NCBI GenBank assembly: GCA_002409675.1
Contig: DHOB01000066.1
Span: 19,055-42,133 of the forward strand
Direction: 5' to 3'
Source of the DNA: Ruminococcaceae bacterium UBA5401
GTDB lineage: Bacteria; Bacillota; Clostridia; Oscillospirales; Acutalibacteraceae
DNA length: 23,079 bases
The position numbers and the translations under genes were made by a program. Within the stretch, counting starts at the first letter, position 1, and each line of letters opens with the position of its first letter. Below the pieces are notes generated by a model. That model was not told the origin of the DNA, did no database searches, and was given only the letters and a program-made list of their open reading frames with translations. Below are positions 6,886 to 14,470 of the stretch, piece after piece.

Positions 6886-7712
6886 ACATCAGGCTGCTGG
6901 CGCTGGACATGGACGGCACCGTCCTGCGGTCGGACGGCACCGTTTCGGGGCGGACGCGGGATGTTTTGAAAAAAGCCGCCGCGCGGGGCGCGCTGGTGGT
7001 CCCAGCGACGGGCCGGGTCGTCAAGATGCTGCCGGAGCCGGTCCGCTCCATCCCCGGCGTGCGGTACGCCGTCACTGCCAACGGCGGCTCGCTGTGGGAC
7101 CTCAAAGACTCTTCCGCCCTCTACACAAACCCGATGCCGACCCGGGACGCCGACTTCATCATCCGCCTTTTTGCGTCCTACGGCCTGATGGTGGAGGCGT
7201 ACTGCGGGGGCGTCTCTTATTCTGACCGGAAAGAGTTCCGGCTGCTTCGGCGGTTCCCCCTGCCGGACCGGATTCTCCGGTTCATCCTGCGCTCGCAGCA
7301 GTTCGTCGAAGACCTGCCCGGCTACCTCGCCGCCCGCGGCCTTTCCGTCGAAAAAATCAACGTCCCCTTTCTCCCGCCGGCACTGCGGCCGGAAATCCTA
7401 AAGCGCCTGAAGGGGATGCGCCCGTACACGGTCACAAGCTCGGGGTTCGTCAACCTTGAAATCAACGCGGCCTCCTGCAGCAAGGGCAAAGCCCTCCGGC
7501 ACCTGTGCCGGAAGCTGGGCGTAGCGCCCGCGCAGGTCATGGCGTTCGGCGATGCGGACAACGACGTCACCATGCTGCGGTTTGCGGGCTTCGGGGTCGC
7601 GATGGCGAACGCCGAGCCGGCCGCCCGGCAGGCGGCGGATTTCGTCACGGCCTCGAACGACGAGGACGGGGTCGCCGCCGCGGTCGAAAGATTCGTCTTC
7701 TCCGGCGGCTGA
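6882..7712 (+). CDS. Cof-type HAD superfamily phosphatase
   Basis: A 276-residue cytoplasmic hydrolase of the HAD-IIB (Cof/YidA) group, usual length about 270. Visible motifs: DMDGT (9-13, nucleophile D9 and acid D11 region), ATGR after strand 2 (42-45), the lysine motif at SKGKAL (K201 or K203), and GDADND (223-228) for magnesium binding. The variable C2-type cap lies between about 85 and 190. Such enzymes dephosphorylate sugar phosphates, pyridoxal phosphate or flavin nucleotides. The preceding flavodoxin makes FMN dephosphorylation a thinkable but unproven role. It overlaps the previous gene by ATGA, and ends 12 bases before the convergent DUF4358 gene with no terminator visible between them. 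Confidence 0.92.
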   Translation: MNIRLLALDMDGTVLRSDGTVSGRTRDVLKKAAARGALVVPATGRVVKMLPEPVRSIPGVRYAVTANGGSLWDLKDSSALYTNPMPTRDADFIIRLFASYGLMVEAYCGGVSYSDRKEFRLLRRFPLPDRILRFILRSQQFVEDLPGYLAARGLSVEKINVPFLPPALRPEILKRLKGMRPYTVTSSGFVNLEINAASCSKGKALRHLCRKLGVAPAQVMAFGDADNDVTMLRFAGFGVAMANAEPAARQAADFVTASNDEDGVAAAVERFVFSGG

Positions 7713-7724
7713 CCCCTCCGTCCT

Positions 7725-8189
7725 TCACAGACCGAGTGCGTCCGCATAGATTTTCTCGAGGGCCTCGTGCCGCGGGGAAACAATCAGGCAGACATACTCC
7801 CCGTCCTGCCGGACCCGGCACTGCTTGAGCACCGCGTACTCCTCCGGCAGGTAATCCTTCATCTCCGCCTGTTTCTGTTTATAGCGCAGGTCCAGCTTCT
7901 GCCGGATGCGGTCCGCCGCCGCGCCGTCTTTCCCCTGCATCAGGACGATCTCGTCCCCTTTCGTGCCGGTCGAGTCCACACAGGCGGCGAACTGGCGGGT
8001 ATCGGCCGGGTCGATGCCGTAATTCGGCATCAGGTCGTCGCCGGTCAGGTCCATCATCTCGGAATTCCGGGCGGCGCCCTTCATCTGTGAGAGGACCTGC
8101 GCGAGGTCGGCGCTTTTCGCGCCCGGTTTCGAGCAGGCGGCCAGAAACAGCAGCGCTGCGAGGACCAGCAGGGCGGTTGCCTTTTTCAT
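7725..8189 (-). CDS. DUF4358-type lipoprotein
   Basis: A 154-residue secreted protein. The signal peptide (MKKATALLVLAALLFLAAC) ends in the lipobox LAAC with C19 as the predicted lipidated residue, so it is anchored to the outer face of the membrane. The mature part has the layout of DUF4358 proteins found in Clostridia: a helical start around the MMDL segment, a GIDPADTRQFAAC segment, then EIVLMQ and a C-terminal helix with an alkaline YKQKQAEMKDY stretch. Its biochemical function is unknown. It starts 14 bases after the SGNH hydrolase stop with a G-rich ribosome binding site, so both are one operon. In related genomes such proteins are commonly found beside SGNH and MBOAT acyltransferase genes, suggesting a role in O-acylation of exported polymers (inference). 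Confidence 0.82.
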   Translation of the reverse strand: MKKATALLVLAALLFLAACSKPGAKSADLAQVLSQMKGAARNSEMMDLTGDDLMPNYGIDPADTRQFAACVDSTGTKGDEIVLMQGKDGAAADRIRQKLDLRYKQKQAEMKDYLPEEYAVLKQCRVRQDGEYVCLIVSPRHEALEKIYADALGL

Positions 8190-8203
8190 ATTTTGCCCCC
8201 CCG

Positions 8204-9025
8204 TCAGGTTTTGATATGGGTCAGGATGTAGCGAATCCAGATTCTGCAGGCTTCGTCAGTGAAATGCAGGCCCAGGCTCTCCGGGTCGCTGCAGTACTCC
8301 GGCTTCAGCGCCCCGTCCTTTCCGGCCAGGACGGAGGCGACGTCCAGGTAATCCCAGCCGCGCTTCCGGCAAATTTCGCGCAGGCGGCCGTTGTACTGGG
8401 AAATACTTTCGTTGTTCAGCTTTTTCAATTGCTTGCTCTTCAGCATCGGCGTCGCGGACTGAAGGATAATCCGCGCATCGGGCCGCTTCTCCAGAAACCG
8501 CAGGCACAGCTTTTCCAGATTCGCCGCCGCGCGGGCCGCCCCATAGGGCGCGATGTCGTTGACGCCGAGCATGAGGAAGATTTTTTTGGCCCCCATTTGG
8601 GCCGCGCTGTCTTCCAGCAGGGCCTTTTTGCCGTTGTAGGGCGGGTGGATGGAATTTTCGCCGAGCGGTGCCAGGGCGTTGCCGCTGCCCATGTTGCCCG
8701 CGACGAGGAATTTGGCCCTGCCGAAGAACGAAGAGTCCGCCCTGCGCCGGAGCGTCACATAGTTCTTCAGCTTCAGTGTAACCGAATCGCCGACGAACAC
8801 CGCGTCGTCCAGCACGGCGGGGTCGGCCTGCGCGGCCGAAGAAGCCGCCGGGAGTTTTTGGGAAACGGGCGCCCGGGACGCCGGGACGGACGATTTCTGC
8901 TCCGCGCGGGAAGACGGCGCGGAGCCGGAAGCCGCCTCCGCCGGCGAAGCTGCGCGGCCGCAGCCGCAAGCGGCCACAAGCAGGGCGGCGGCGAGAGCGG
9001 CCGCAAGCCGGCCGGGTTTTCTCAT
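8204..9025 (-). CDS. SGNH/GDSL hydrolase lipoprotein
   Basis: A 273-residue protein from ATG 9023-9025, which follows a GGGGGG box. An upstream in-frame reading to 9088 places extra residues before the signal peptide and is rejected. The signal sequence ends in VAAC (C20). A Ser/Ala/Pro-rich linker (about 25-68) precedes the catalytic domain. Block I is FVGDSVT with nucleophile S81, a block II-like glycine lies in AGNMGSG (109-115), and block III is GVNDI (154-158). The block V histidine is probably H254 in GLHFT. The aspartate normally three residues before this histidine is replaced by leucine (L251), the nearest being D247. SGNH enzymes act as esterases or O-acetyl transferases on sugars or polymers outside the cell. 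It is first in the unit, followed by the DUF4358 gene. No clear promoter was found upstream. Confidence 0.87.
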   Translation of the reverse strand: MRKPGRLAAALAAALLVAACGCGRAASPAEAASGSAPSSRAEQKSSVPASRAPVSQKLPAASSAAQADPAVLDDAVFVGDSVTLKLKNYVTLRRRADSSFFGRAKFLVAGNMGSGNALAPLGENSIHPPYNGKKALLEDSAAQMGAKKIFLMLGVNDIAPYGAARAAANLEKLCLRFLEKRPDARIILQSATPMLKSKQLKKLNNESISQYNGRLREICRKRGWDYLDVASVLAGKDGALKPEYCSDPESLGLHFTDEACRIWIRYILTHIKT

Positions 9026-9113
9026 AAAATCCCCCCGTTTTTTCGCTGTGTGCAGTCTGTCATCTTTTGCAGGCGGCGGCAAGAACATTTCGCCCGGCCG
9101 TCATGTCCATACG

Positions 9114-9156
9114 AAAAAGCCGGAACAGGGCGGGAACCGCGCCGTTCCGGCTTTTT
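9114..9156 (-). terminator. Terminator after the Mrp-like gene, symmetric
   Basis: GCCGGAAC (9119-9126) pairs with GTTCCGGC (9144-9151), flanked by AAAAA (9114-9118) and TTTTT (9152-9156), so it can work on both strands. On the minus strand it touches the stop codon of the Mrp-like gene and separates it from the SGNH unit. Confidence 0.85.
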
Positions 9157-10004
9157 CACGGCTGCCTGCGCTCCCGCTTTTTCAGCCGGGCCACGGCTTC
9201 GGCGGTCTGCTTCAGCCACGGCGCCTCGATTTCTTCGACACGGCCCGCGTCGCATTTTTCCGCAACCCCGGGGTCGAGCGGGACCCGGTCGAGAAGGCGC
9301 AGCCCGTAGCGGCGGGCGGTCTCCTCGGCGTGGCTGTCGCCGAAAACGCGGATTTTCTCACCGCAGTGCGGGCAGACGGCATAGCTCATGTTCTCCACGA
9401 TTCCGACGATGGGGACGCCCATCATCTTCGCCATGTTGACCGCCTTGGAGACAATCATCGAAACCAGCCCCTGCGGCGAGGTGACGACGACGATTCCGTC
9501 GATCGGAAGCGACTGGAACACCGTGAGCGGCACGTCGCCCGTGCCCGGCGGCATATCGACGAGAAGGCAGTCCACGTCCTTCCAGATGACGTCCGTCCAG
9601 AACTGGCGCACCATCCCCGAAACCAGCGGACCGCGCCAGACCACGGGCGTGCTTTCGTCGGCCAGCAACAGGTTGGAGGAGATGATCTGTATCCCCGCCG
9701 CGGTCTTGGCGGGGAAAATGCCCTCGCTGTTTCCCACCGCCTTTTCGTGCAGACCGAACATCTTCGGGATGGACGGGCCCGTGATGTCGGCGTCCAGCAC
9801 CCCGGTGCCCAGCCCGCGCCGCCGGAGCAGCACCGCCAGCAGGGCGGTCACCAGACTTTTGCCCACACCGCCCTTTCCGCTGACCACGCCGACGACCCGG
9901 CCGACCCGGCTGTGCGGGTTCGGTTTGGCAATCAGGCTGGCCGGTCTTCTGCGGGCGGGACCGTTTTCTTTTTCCATCAATCCATCCATTCTTTCCTGAA
10001 TCAT
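9156..10004 (-). CDS. Mrp/NBP35-type P-loop ATPase (iron-sulfur carrier)
   Basis: A 282-residue cytoplasmic protein of the MinD/Mrp group that holds and transfers Fe-S clusters to apo-proteins. The deviant Walker A is GKGGVGKS (43-50); the switch regions are DADITGPSIP (71-80) and LLVDMPPGTGD (147-157). The cluster-binding CPHC motif is at C211 and C214. No N-terminal domain of MIP18/DUF59 type is present, as in many Firmicutes homologues. The ATG at 10004 has no ribosome binding site. ATG 9989 (residue 6) follows AGGAAAG and may be the true start; the promoter position (transcript start near 10021) allows both. It is monocistronic, between its own promoter and terminator. Confidence 0.93.
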   Translation of the reverse strand: MIQERMDGLMEKENGPARRRPASLIAKPNPHSRVGRVVGVVSGKGGVGKSLVTALLAVLLRRRGLGTGVLDADITGPSIPKMFGLHEKAVGNSEGIFPAKTAAGIQIISSNLLLADESTPVVWRGPLVSGMVRQFWTDVIWKDVDCLLVDMPPGTGDVPLTVFQSLPIDGIVVVTSPQGLVSMIVSKAVNMAKMMGVPIVGIVENMSYAVCPHCGEKIRVFGDSHAEETARRYGLRLLDRVPLDPGVAEKCDAGRVEEIEAPWLKQTAEAVARLKKRERRQP

Positions 10005-10027
10005 TCTATTTTTTCGGGTACCTCTTC

Positions 10028-10056
10028 ATTGTAGGATGCCCGATTTTTTTTGTCAA
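10028..10056 (-). promoter_or_regulatory. Promoter of the Mrp-like gene
   Basis: On the minus strand a perfect TTGACA (10051-10056) is followed after 17 bases (with an A-tract at its start) by TACAAT (10028-10033). The predicted transcript start is near 10021. Confidence 0.88.
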
Positions 10057-10103
10057 CCGCAAAGCGCGTTTTTCCGCCGCGCGGGGCCTTCCCGCCGCAG
10101 AAG

Positions 10104-10131
10104 AAAACCCCGGGCCGGGAGCGGCTCGGGG
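10104..10131 (-). terminator. Terminator of the tryptophan transporter operon
   Basis: On the minus strand, a stem from 10108-10131 (CCCCG and CCG arms with a two-base internal mismatch, loop CTCC) is followed by TTTT (10104-10107). It lies 33 bases after the stop codon of the transporter ATPase gene. Confidence 0.75.
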
Positions 10132-10163
10132 AAAAATGCCATGGGGAAAGCGGAATCCGGCCG

Positions 10164-10982
10164 TCAGACGGAGTTCCCGTCCTCGATGCTGATTTCGTCG
10201 AACCGGTCGGTCAGCTCGCGGATGCCGAGCGTCTTTTTCTGCGCGCCGGAAACGTCGAAGACGATTTTCCCGCGGTGCATCATAATCAGCCGGTCGCCGA
10301 AAGCGGCGGCGTATTTCAGGTTGTGCGTGACCATCAGCACGGGGATTCCCTTCTCGCGGACGAAGCGCTCGGTCAGCTCCATCACGTTCTCGCTCGATTT
10401 CGGGTCAAGAGCCGCCGTGTGCTCGTCGAGAATCAGCAGCTTGATGGGCGCCATGGTGCAGATCAGCAGCGCCAGCGCCTGCCTCTGCCCGCCGGAAAGG
10501 CTGCCGACGGGGACGTCCAGCCTGTCCTCCAGACCGAGGTGGAGCTGCTCCAGCTGCGCGCGCCAGAAGCCGGCGCGCTTTCTGGAAACGCCGCGCGAAA
10601 GGCCGAACCGCCTGCCCTTGTTTTCCGCCAGAGACAGGTTCTCCAGCACGGTCAGGCGCGGGCAGGTGCCGGCGGCCGGGTCCTGAAACACACGCCCCAG
10701 AAGGCGGGAGCGCCGGAATTCCGCCAGGCGGTCGATCCTTGCGCCGTCGAGCAGCACTTCGCCGGCGTCGGGCCGGACGCTGCCGCACAGGATGTTCAGC
10801 AGGGTGGTCTTGCCGGAACCGTTGCTGCCCACCACGGAGACGGAGCTCCCCTTCTCCATCGCAAAGCTGAAGTCCCGGAACAGCGGCACTTCTTCGGCGG
10901 TCCCGGCGCCGAAGGTCTTGTCGATATGGCGCAGCTCCGCGGCGAACCCGCGCGCGGGCTCAGAGGTCTGAAGAGACGGCAT
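10164..10982 (-). CDS. ABC importer ATPase subunit (TrpXYZ-type system)
   Basis: A 272-residue ATPase powering the importer encoded by the two genes before it. Visible are Walker A GSNGSGKT (52-59), a Q-loop at VFQDP (98-102), the signature LSGGQ (162-166), Walker B LLILDEHTAALD (182-193) and a switch histidine in VTHNL. The ATG at 10980-10982 has a GGGGGAAAA box at suitable distance and lies inside the 3' end of the permease gene (23-base overlap), implying coupled translation. Family context is the COG1101-type ATPase that goes with COG2984 binding proteins and COG4120 permeases. The tryptophan assignment comes from the T-box leader of the operon, not from this sequence. Confidence 0.93.
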   Translation of the reverse strand: MPSLQTSEPARGFAAELRHIDKTFGAGTAEEVPLFRDFSFAMEKGSSVSVVGSNGSGKTTLLNILCGSVRPDAGEVLLDGARIDRLAEFRRSRLLGRVFQDPAAGTCPRLTVLENLSLAENKGRRFGLSRGVSRKRAGFWRAQLEQLHLGLEDRLDVPVGSLSGGQRQALALLICTMAPIKLLILDEHTAALDPKSSENVMELTERFVREKGIPVLMVTHNLKYAAAFGDRLIMMHRGKIVFDVSGAQKKTLGIRELTDRFDEISIEDGNSV

Positions 10983-11880
10983 CGCGCTTTTCCCCCTTTC
11001 CGCGGAACGGGGCGGCGCGGTTCGCGACCAGCGCCACGGTGAGCAGAACCGCCATCAGCAGCTTGAGGTAGTTGGCCGGAAGACCGAGCTGCATGGCGAC
11101 CACCAGACACGTTTTGTAGACGACGGTGCCGAGGACCACAGCGGTCGTCGCCCGCATGATCTTCACCCGCCCGAACAGGCTGGTGCCGATGATGACCGAG
11201 GCGAGCCCCATCACGACCATGCCCGTGCCGCTCCACACGTTGGCCGAGCCGGCCTGCTGGCTCAGCACCGAGCCGGAGAGGGCCGTCAGGCCGTTGCCGA
11301 GCGTCAGGCCGAGGATTTTCTGCATGCCCGGGTCGCGGCCGAGGGAAACGACGTACTGCGGGTTGTCGCCGGCCGCGCGCAGCAGCAGGCCGGACTTCGT
11401 CCGCAGGTACCAGTCGACGGCCAGCTTAATCAGGATGCAGAAGGCGAACGCCACGGCGAGCACGCGCCAGACGCGCGCGGAGGCGGGAATCAGCGCGGCG
11501 GGTCCGGCCGAAAAGACGGTCGGCCGGCTGTAGTAGGCCAGCATGGAGGACCCCCCGGTCACGACCAGGTTGATGCTGGTCAGGCCCGTCATCACCAGGA
11601 TGCCGGAAAGCAGGTCCGTGATGTGCAGCCGCACGTGCAGCAGCCCCGTCACGCATCCGGCCGCCGCGCCGCACAGGAACGAGACCAGGCACGCGGCCCA
11701 CGGGTCCGCCCCGCCGAGAATCAGGGCCCCGGTCACGCACGCGCCGAGCGGAAACGTGCCGTCCACCGAAAGGTCCGGAAAATTGAGCACGCGGTAGGTT
11801 ACAAAGACGCCGATGGCCATGATGGCGTACACAAAGCCCTCCTGCAGGATGTTGGCCGCCAGCCCGAACAGAATATCCAT
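10960..11880 (-). CDS. ABC importer permease (COG4120-like, TrpXYZ-type system)
   Basis: A 306-residue, strongly hydrophobic protein with about eight predicted membrane spans, related to LivH/RbsC-type permeases. It starts with LQEGFVYAIMAIGVFVTYRV, then has the conserved NFPDLSVDGTFPLG segment (33-46) characteristic of permeases partnering ABC_sub_bind proteins. The middle contains the DLLSGILVMTGL segment, and an LGNGLTALSGS segment (about 197-207) that probably forms the cytoplasmic coupling loop to the ATPase. It starts 45 bases after the binding-protein stop and overlaps the ATPase gene by 23 bases. It forms the membrane channel of a presumed tryptophan importer. Confidence 0.92.
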   Translation of the reverse strand: MDILFGLAANILQEGFVYAIMAIGVFVTYRVLNFPDLSVDGTFPLGACVTGALILGGADPWAACLVSFLCGAAAGCVTGLLHVRLHITDLLSGILVMTGLTSINLVVTGGSSMLAYYSRPTVFSAGPAALIPASARVWRVLAVAFAFCILIKLAVDWYLRTKSGLLLRAAGDNPQYVVSLGRDPGMQKILGLTLGNGLTALSGSVLSQQAGSANVWSGTGMVVMGLASVIIGTSLFGRVKIMRATTAVVLGTVVYKTCLVVAMQLGLPANYLKLLMAVLLTVALVANRAAPFRGKGEKRDAVSSDL

Positions 11881-11925
11881 AAAGAGTTCCGCTTCCTTTT
11901 CGCTTGTTTCGGTTCCGCCCCGGAT

Positions 11926-12957
11926 TCAGCCGACGGCCTCGGCGTCCGAAAAGCCGGAGGGAAGGGTCAGCCCCAGTTTCTGCAGGACGGCCTTGCTGTA
12001 GGCGGGCTTGCCTTCCCGCACCGTATAGACGGGCGTTTCAGGGGCCTTCGCCTCGCCTTTCAGAATCTTGGCGGCCATCTCCCCCGTCTTTTCGCCGAGG
12101 GCGACGTAGTCGATGCTTTCGGACGCGAGGCATCCGTTTTTGACCTGCTCGATTTCAGAGCCGAAAACGGGGATTTTGGCGCCGTCCGTGGCCTGCAGCA
12201 GGGTGCTCAGGTTGTTGACGACGTTGTTGTCTGTGAAGTTGTTCACGCAGTCCACCTTTTTGGCAACCAGCGAGGCTGCGCCCGAGGCGACTTCCGAAGA
12301 ATTGTTGATGCCGACGGCCTCTACCGAGAAGCCGTATTTCGGCGCGAGCGAGCGGAACCGTTTGAGCGTGGAGACCGAGTTGACTTCGCTCGTGGTGTAG
12401 AGCACGCCGATTTTCTTGGCCTTCGGAAGGAATGCGCGGATCATCTTGAGCTGGGCTTCCAGCGGCAGAACGTCCGAGGAACCGGTGCAGTTCAGGCCGG
12501 GCTTCTCGAGGGACTGGACCAGCTCGGCGGCGACGGGATCCGAAACGGCGACGAACACCACGGGGATCTGCGTGTCCTTCGCAGCGCCGTAGGCGGACAT
12601 CGCCGCGGGCGTCGCAATCGCCGCGAGCATGTCGTATTTTTTCGAGACCATGTTCTTCGCCATCAGGTCGGAATTGGCATTGTCCGCCTGAGCGTTCTGA
12701 AAGTCGATTTTAAGGTTTTTGCCCTCTTCAAAGCCGCCGGCCTTGAGGCCCTCGAGAAAGCCCTTGTAGCAGTTGTCGAGCGACGGGTGCGTCGCGTACT
12801 GAATCACGCCGATGGTCGCTTTCTTCTCCCCGGCCTGCGCGGCGGACGCCTGCCCGGAGCTCCCGGACGCGGCGGGCGCGGCCGCGCAGGCCGACACGGC
12901 CGCCGAAAGAAGCGCGCAGAGGCAGACGGTCAGTTTTTTCTGAATGGATTTTCTCAT
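11926..12957 (-). CDS. trpX: Tryptophan ABC transporter substrate-binding lipoprotein (TrpX-like)
   Basis: A 343-residue extracellular binding protein of the ABC_sub_bind family (PF04392, COG2984). The ATG at 12955-12957 follows AGGAGGGG; an in-frame start at 12993 would lie against the T-box terminator and is rejected. The signal peptide ends in VSAC with C24 as the lipidated cysteine. The mature protein begins with TIGVIQYATHPSLD and shows the two-lobe periplasmic-binding fold motifs GFLEGLKAGGFEEGKN, TPAAMSAYGAAKDTQIPVVF (first lobe) and KKIGVLYTTSEVNS (second lobe). Its leader is a T-box riboswitch with a TGG specifier, which strongly supports tryptophan as ligand, as in streptococcal trpXYZ. 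An aromatic analogue or a wider amino-acid range cannot be excluded from sequence. Confidence 0.9.
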   Translation of the reverse strand: MRKSIQKKLTVCLCALLSAAVSACAAAPAASGSSGQASAAQAGEKKATIGVIQYATHPSLDNCYKGFLEGLKAGGFEEGKNLKIDFQNAQADNANSDLMAKNMVSKKYDMLAAIATPAAMSAYGAAKDTQIPVVFVAVSDPVAAELVQSLEKPGLNCTGSSDVLPLEAQLKMIRAFLPKAKKIGVLYTTSEVNSVSTLKRFRSLAPKYGFSVEAVGINNSSEVASGAASLVAKKVDCVNNFTDNNVVNNLSTLLQATDGAKIPVFGSEIEQVKNGCLASESIDYVALGEKTGEMAAKILKGEAKAPETPVYTVREGKPAYSKAVLQKLGLTLPSGFSDAEAVG

Positions 12958-12994
12958 GATTTTCCCCTCCTGACAAATATCAATAATTATCAAT

Positions 12995-13033
12995 AAAAAA
13001 AAACTCCTGTCCCTGAATTTTCAGGGACAGGAG
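12995..13033 (-). terminator. Conditional terminator of the T-box leader
   Basis: On the minus strand a 13-base-pair stem (13021-13033 with 13004-13016, loop AATT) is followed by nine T residues (12995-13003). It competes with the antiterminator centred on 13045-13056. It sits 37 bases before the trpX start codon. Confidence 0.95.
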
Positions 13034-13281
13034 CATAGCTTCCTGCGGTACCACCCAAATTGGCGAAAACGCCCGCTCGTTCCGCGCACGTCCCCTACGG
13101 GCATGCGCGCTTCCTTGATAACGGGCGAAGTTCCCGTCGGAGGCTACCGGGCGCCGAAGCGCCGTTCACCCCGCCCTCGTAAGCCCATTCGTCCGGGGCA
13201 CTGTGCCGCAATTCCACCGCCTGCGGCTCTCTGCTTCCTGTGCCGAACCCGGAGTACTCCTCTTACTCACCGGTTTGATTA
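12995..13281 (-). promoter_or_regulatory. T-box riboswitch, tryptophan specifier
   Basis: On the minus strand, the leader begins near 13281 with a Stem I whose lower helix GTAAG pairs with CTTAC and whose next helix TCCGGG pairs with CCCGGA. Between them, the 5' side carries the GAGTA (S-turn) motif and the 3' side GAA followed by TGG at 13187-13185, the position of the specifier codon. The distal Stem I motif CAGAGAGCCG...GGTGGAA is visible. The hallmark T-box sequence GGGTGGTACCGC lies at 13056-13045 as the antiterminator, followed by the terminator at 12995-13033. Binding of uncharged tRNA-Trp should open the transporter genes; charged tRNA should terminate transcription. Confidence 0.95.
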
Positions 13282-13287
13282 TGAAAC

Positions 13288-13316
13288 AGTATATGCCCTT
13301 TCGGCCCGATTGTCAA
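13288..13316 (-). promoter_or_regulatory. Promoter of the T-box/transporter operon
   Basis: Minus strand: perfect TTGACA (13311-13316), 17-base spacer, TATACT (13288-13293). The predicted transcript start near 13281 marks the beginning of the T-box leader. It lies within about 30 bases of the pfkA stop, and no classical terminator for pfkA is visible in between. Confidence 0.9.
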
Positions 13317-13343
13317 CCCGTCTGAAATAAAAGGACGGAAAAT

Positions 13344-14312
13344 TCAGATGGAGATTCTGAGCGCGATGTCGTACAGGGGCTTGTTGAACGTGCGCTTCAT
13401 GTTCAGCGCCTCGGTGATGTCGAGGTCCACGATTTTGCCGCCGCGCATCACAACCACACGGTTGCCCTTGCCATGGTACAGCAGCGTCGCGGCGGTGCAG
13501 CCCATCTCGCTGCCGACGACGCGGTCGCGCTGGGTCGGCGAGCCGCCGCGCTGCACATGGCCGAGGACGGTCGCCCGGGTCTCGATGCCGGTCGCTTCCT
13601 CGATATCCTTCGCCAGCTTGTCGACGCCGCCCACGCCTTCGGCGACGACGATGATGAAGTGCTTCTTGCCGGTCTTCTGGGTAAAGCGCATCCGGTCCAC
13701 GATGTCTTTCTGAAAGTCGTACGGCACTTCCGGGACGAGGATGCTGGTCGCGCCGACGGCAATGCCCGTCTGCAGCGCGATGTCGCCGCACCGCCGGCCC
13801 ATCACCTGCACCACGCTGCACCGGTCGTGGGACTCCATGGTGTCGCGCAGGCGGTCGATCATCTCGACGGCCGTGTTGACGGCGGTGTCGAACCCGATGG
13901 TGTATTCGCTCGACGCAATGTCGTTGTCGATGGTGCCCGGAATGCCGACGCAGGGGATTCCCTTGTCCGTCAGGTCCCTCGCGCCGCGGAACGAACCGTC
14001 GCCGCCGATGGCCACGACACCGCCAATGCCGAGCCTGCGGCAGTTGGCCGCCGCTTGTTGCACGCCGGCCGGCGTGTTGAACTCGGGGCTGCGCGCGGTG
14101 TAGAGAATCGTCCCGCCGTGGTGGATGATGTCGGATACCGTGCGCAGATTCATTTCGACGATTTCACCGTTGAGCAGGCCGTTGAATCCCCGCTGGACGC
14201 CAATCACGCGCATCCCATAGGAAAGGCCGGCGCGGGTCACGGCGCGCACGGCAGCGTTCATGCCCGGCGCGTCGCCGCCGCTCGTCAAAACGGCAATTGC
14301 TTTTGTAGCCAT
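13344..14312 (-). CDS. pfkA: ATP-dependent 6-phosphofructokinase
   Basis: A 322-residue glycolytic enzyme making fructose 1,6-bisphosphate, the usual length of bacterial PfkA (about 320). The start is ATG 14310-14312, eight bases after AGGAGGG; the upstream reading to 14372 has no such box. Motifs: LTSGGDAPGMNA (9-20), RGFNGLL, GGDGSFRGA (103-111) with Gly after the Asp, which is the ATP-using rather than pyrophosphate-using form, and catalytic PGTIDND (125-131). MGRRCGDIAL and GHVQRGG (effector and fructose-6-phosphate site) follow. It lies downstream of dnaE on the same strand, as in many clostridia, but also has its own promoter at 14406-14435, so it can be expressed independently of the upstream series. 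Confidence 0.97.
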   Translation of the reverse strand: MATKAIAVLTSGGDAPGMNAAVRAVTRAGLSYGMRVIGVQRGFNGLLNGEIVEMNLRTVSDIIHHGGTILYTARSPEFNTPAGVQQAAANCRRLGIGGVVAIGGDGSFRGARDLTDKGIPCVGIPGTIDNDIASSEYTIGFDTAVNTAVEMIDRLRDTMESHDRCSVVQVMGRRCGDIALQTGIAVGATSILVPEVPYDFQKDIVDRMRFTQKTGKKHFIIVVAEGVGGVDKLAKDIEEATGIETRATVLGHVQRGGSPTQRDRVVGSEMGCTAATLLYHGKGNRVVVMRGGKIVDLDITEALNMKRTFNKPLYDIALRISI

Positions 14313-14405
14313 AATGAGTACCCTCCTGTACGCTTGTCGAACTTCCCGCCTGCGAACCGGCAGGATCTGCATTTTTTAAGCCAAAACAAAACTGGAACTC
14401 TCTCT

Positions 14406-14435
14406 ATTATAAGCGAAAAAGCAGGAAAAAGCCAA
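14406..14435 (-). promoter_or_regulatory. Promoter of pfkA
   Basis: Minus strand: -10 is a perfect TATAAT (14406-14411); -35 is TTGGCT (14430-14435) with an 18-base spacer. The predicted transcript start near 14399 leaves a leader of about 87 bases before pfkA. Confidence 0.7.
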
Positions 14436-14470
14436 GGGCGGAATATGGATTTTCTTACCTCTTATATAGA

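Noticed and set aside
13317..13343. A terminator for pfkA before the T-box promoter
   Set aside because: Short inverted repeats (CCGTC with GACGG) exist, but the loop is long and no T-run follows on the minus strand.
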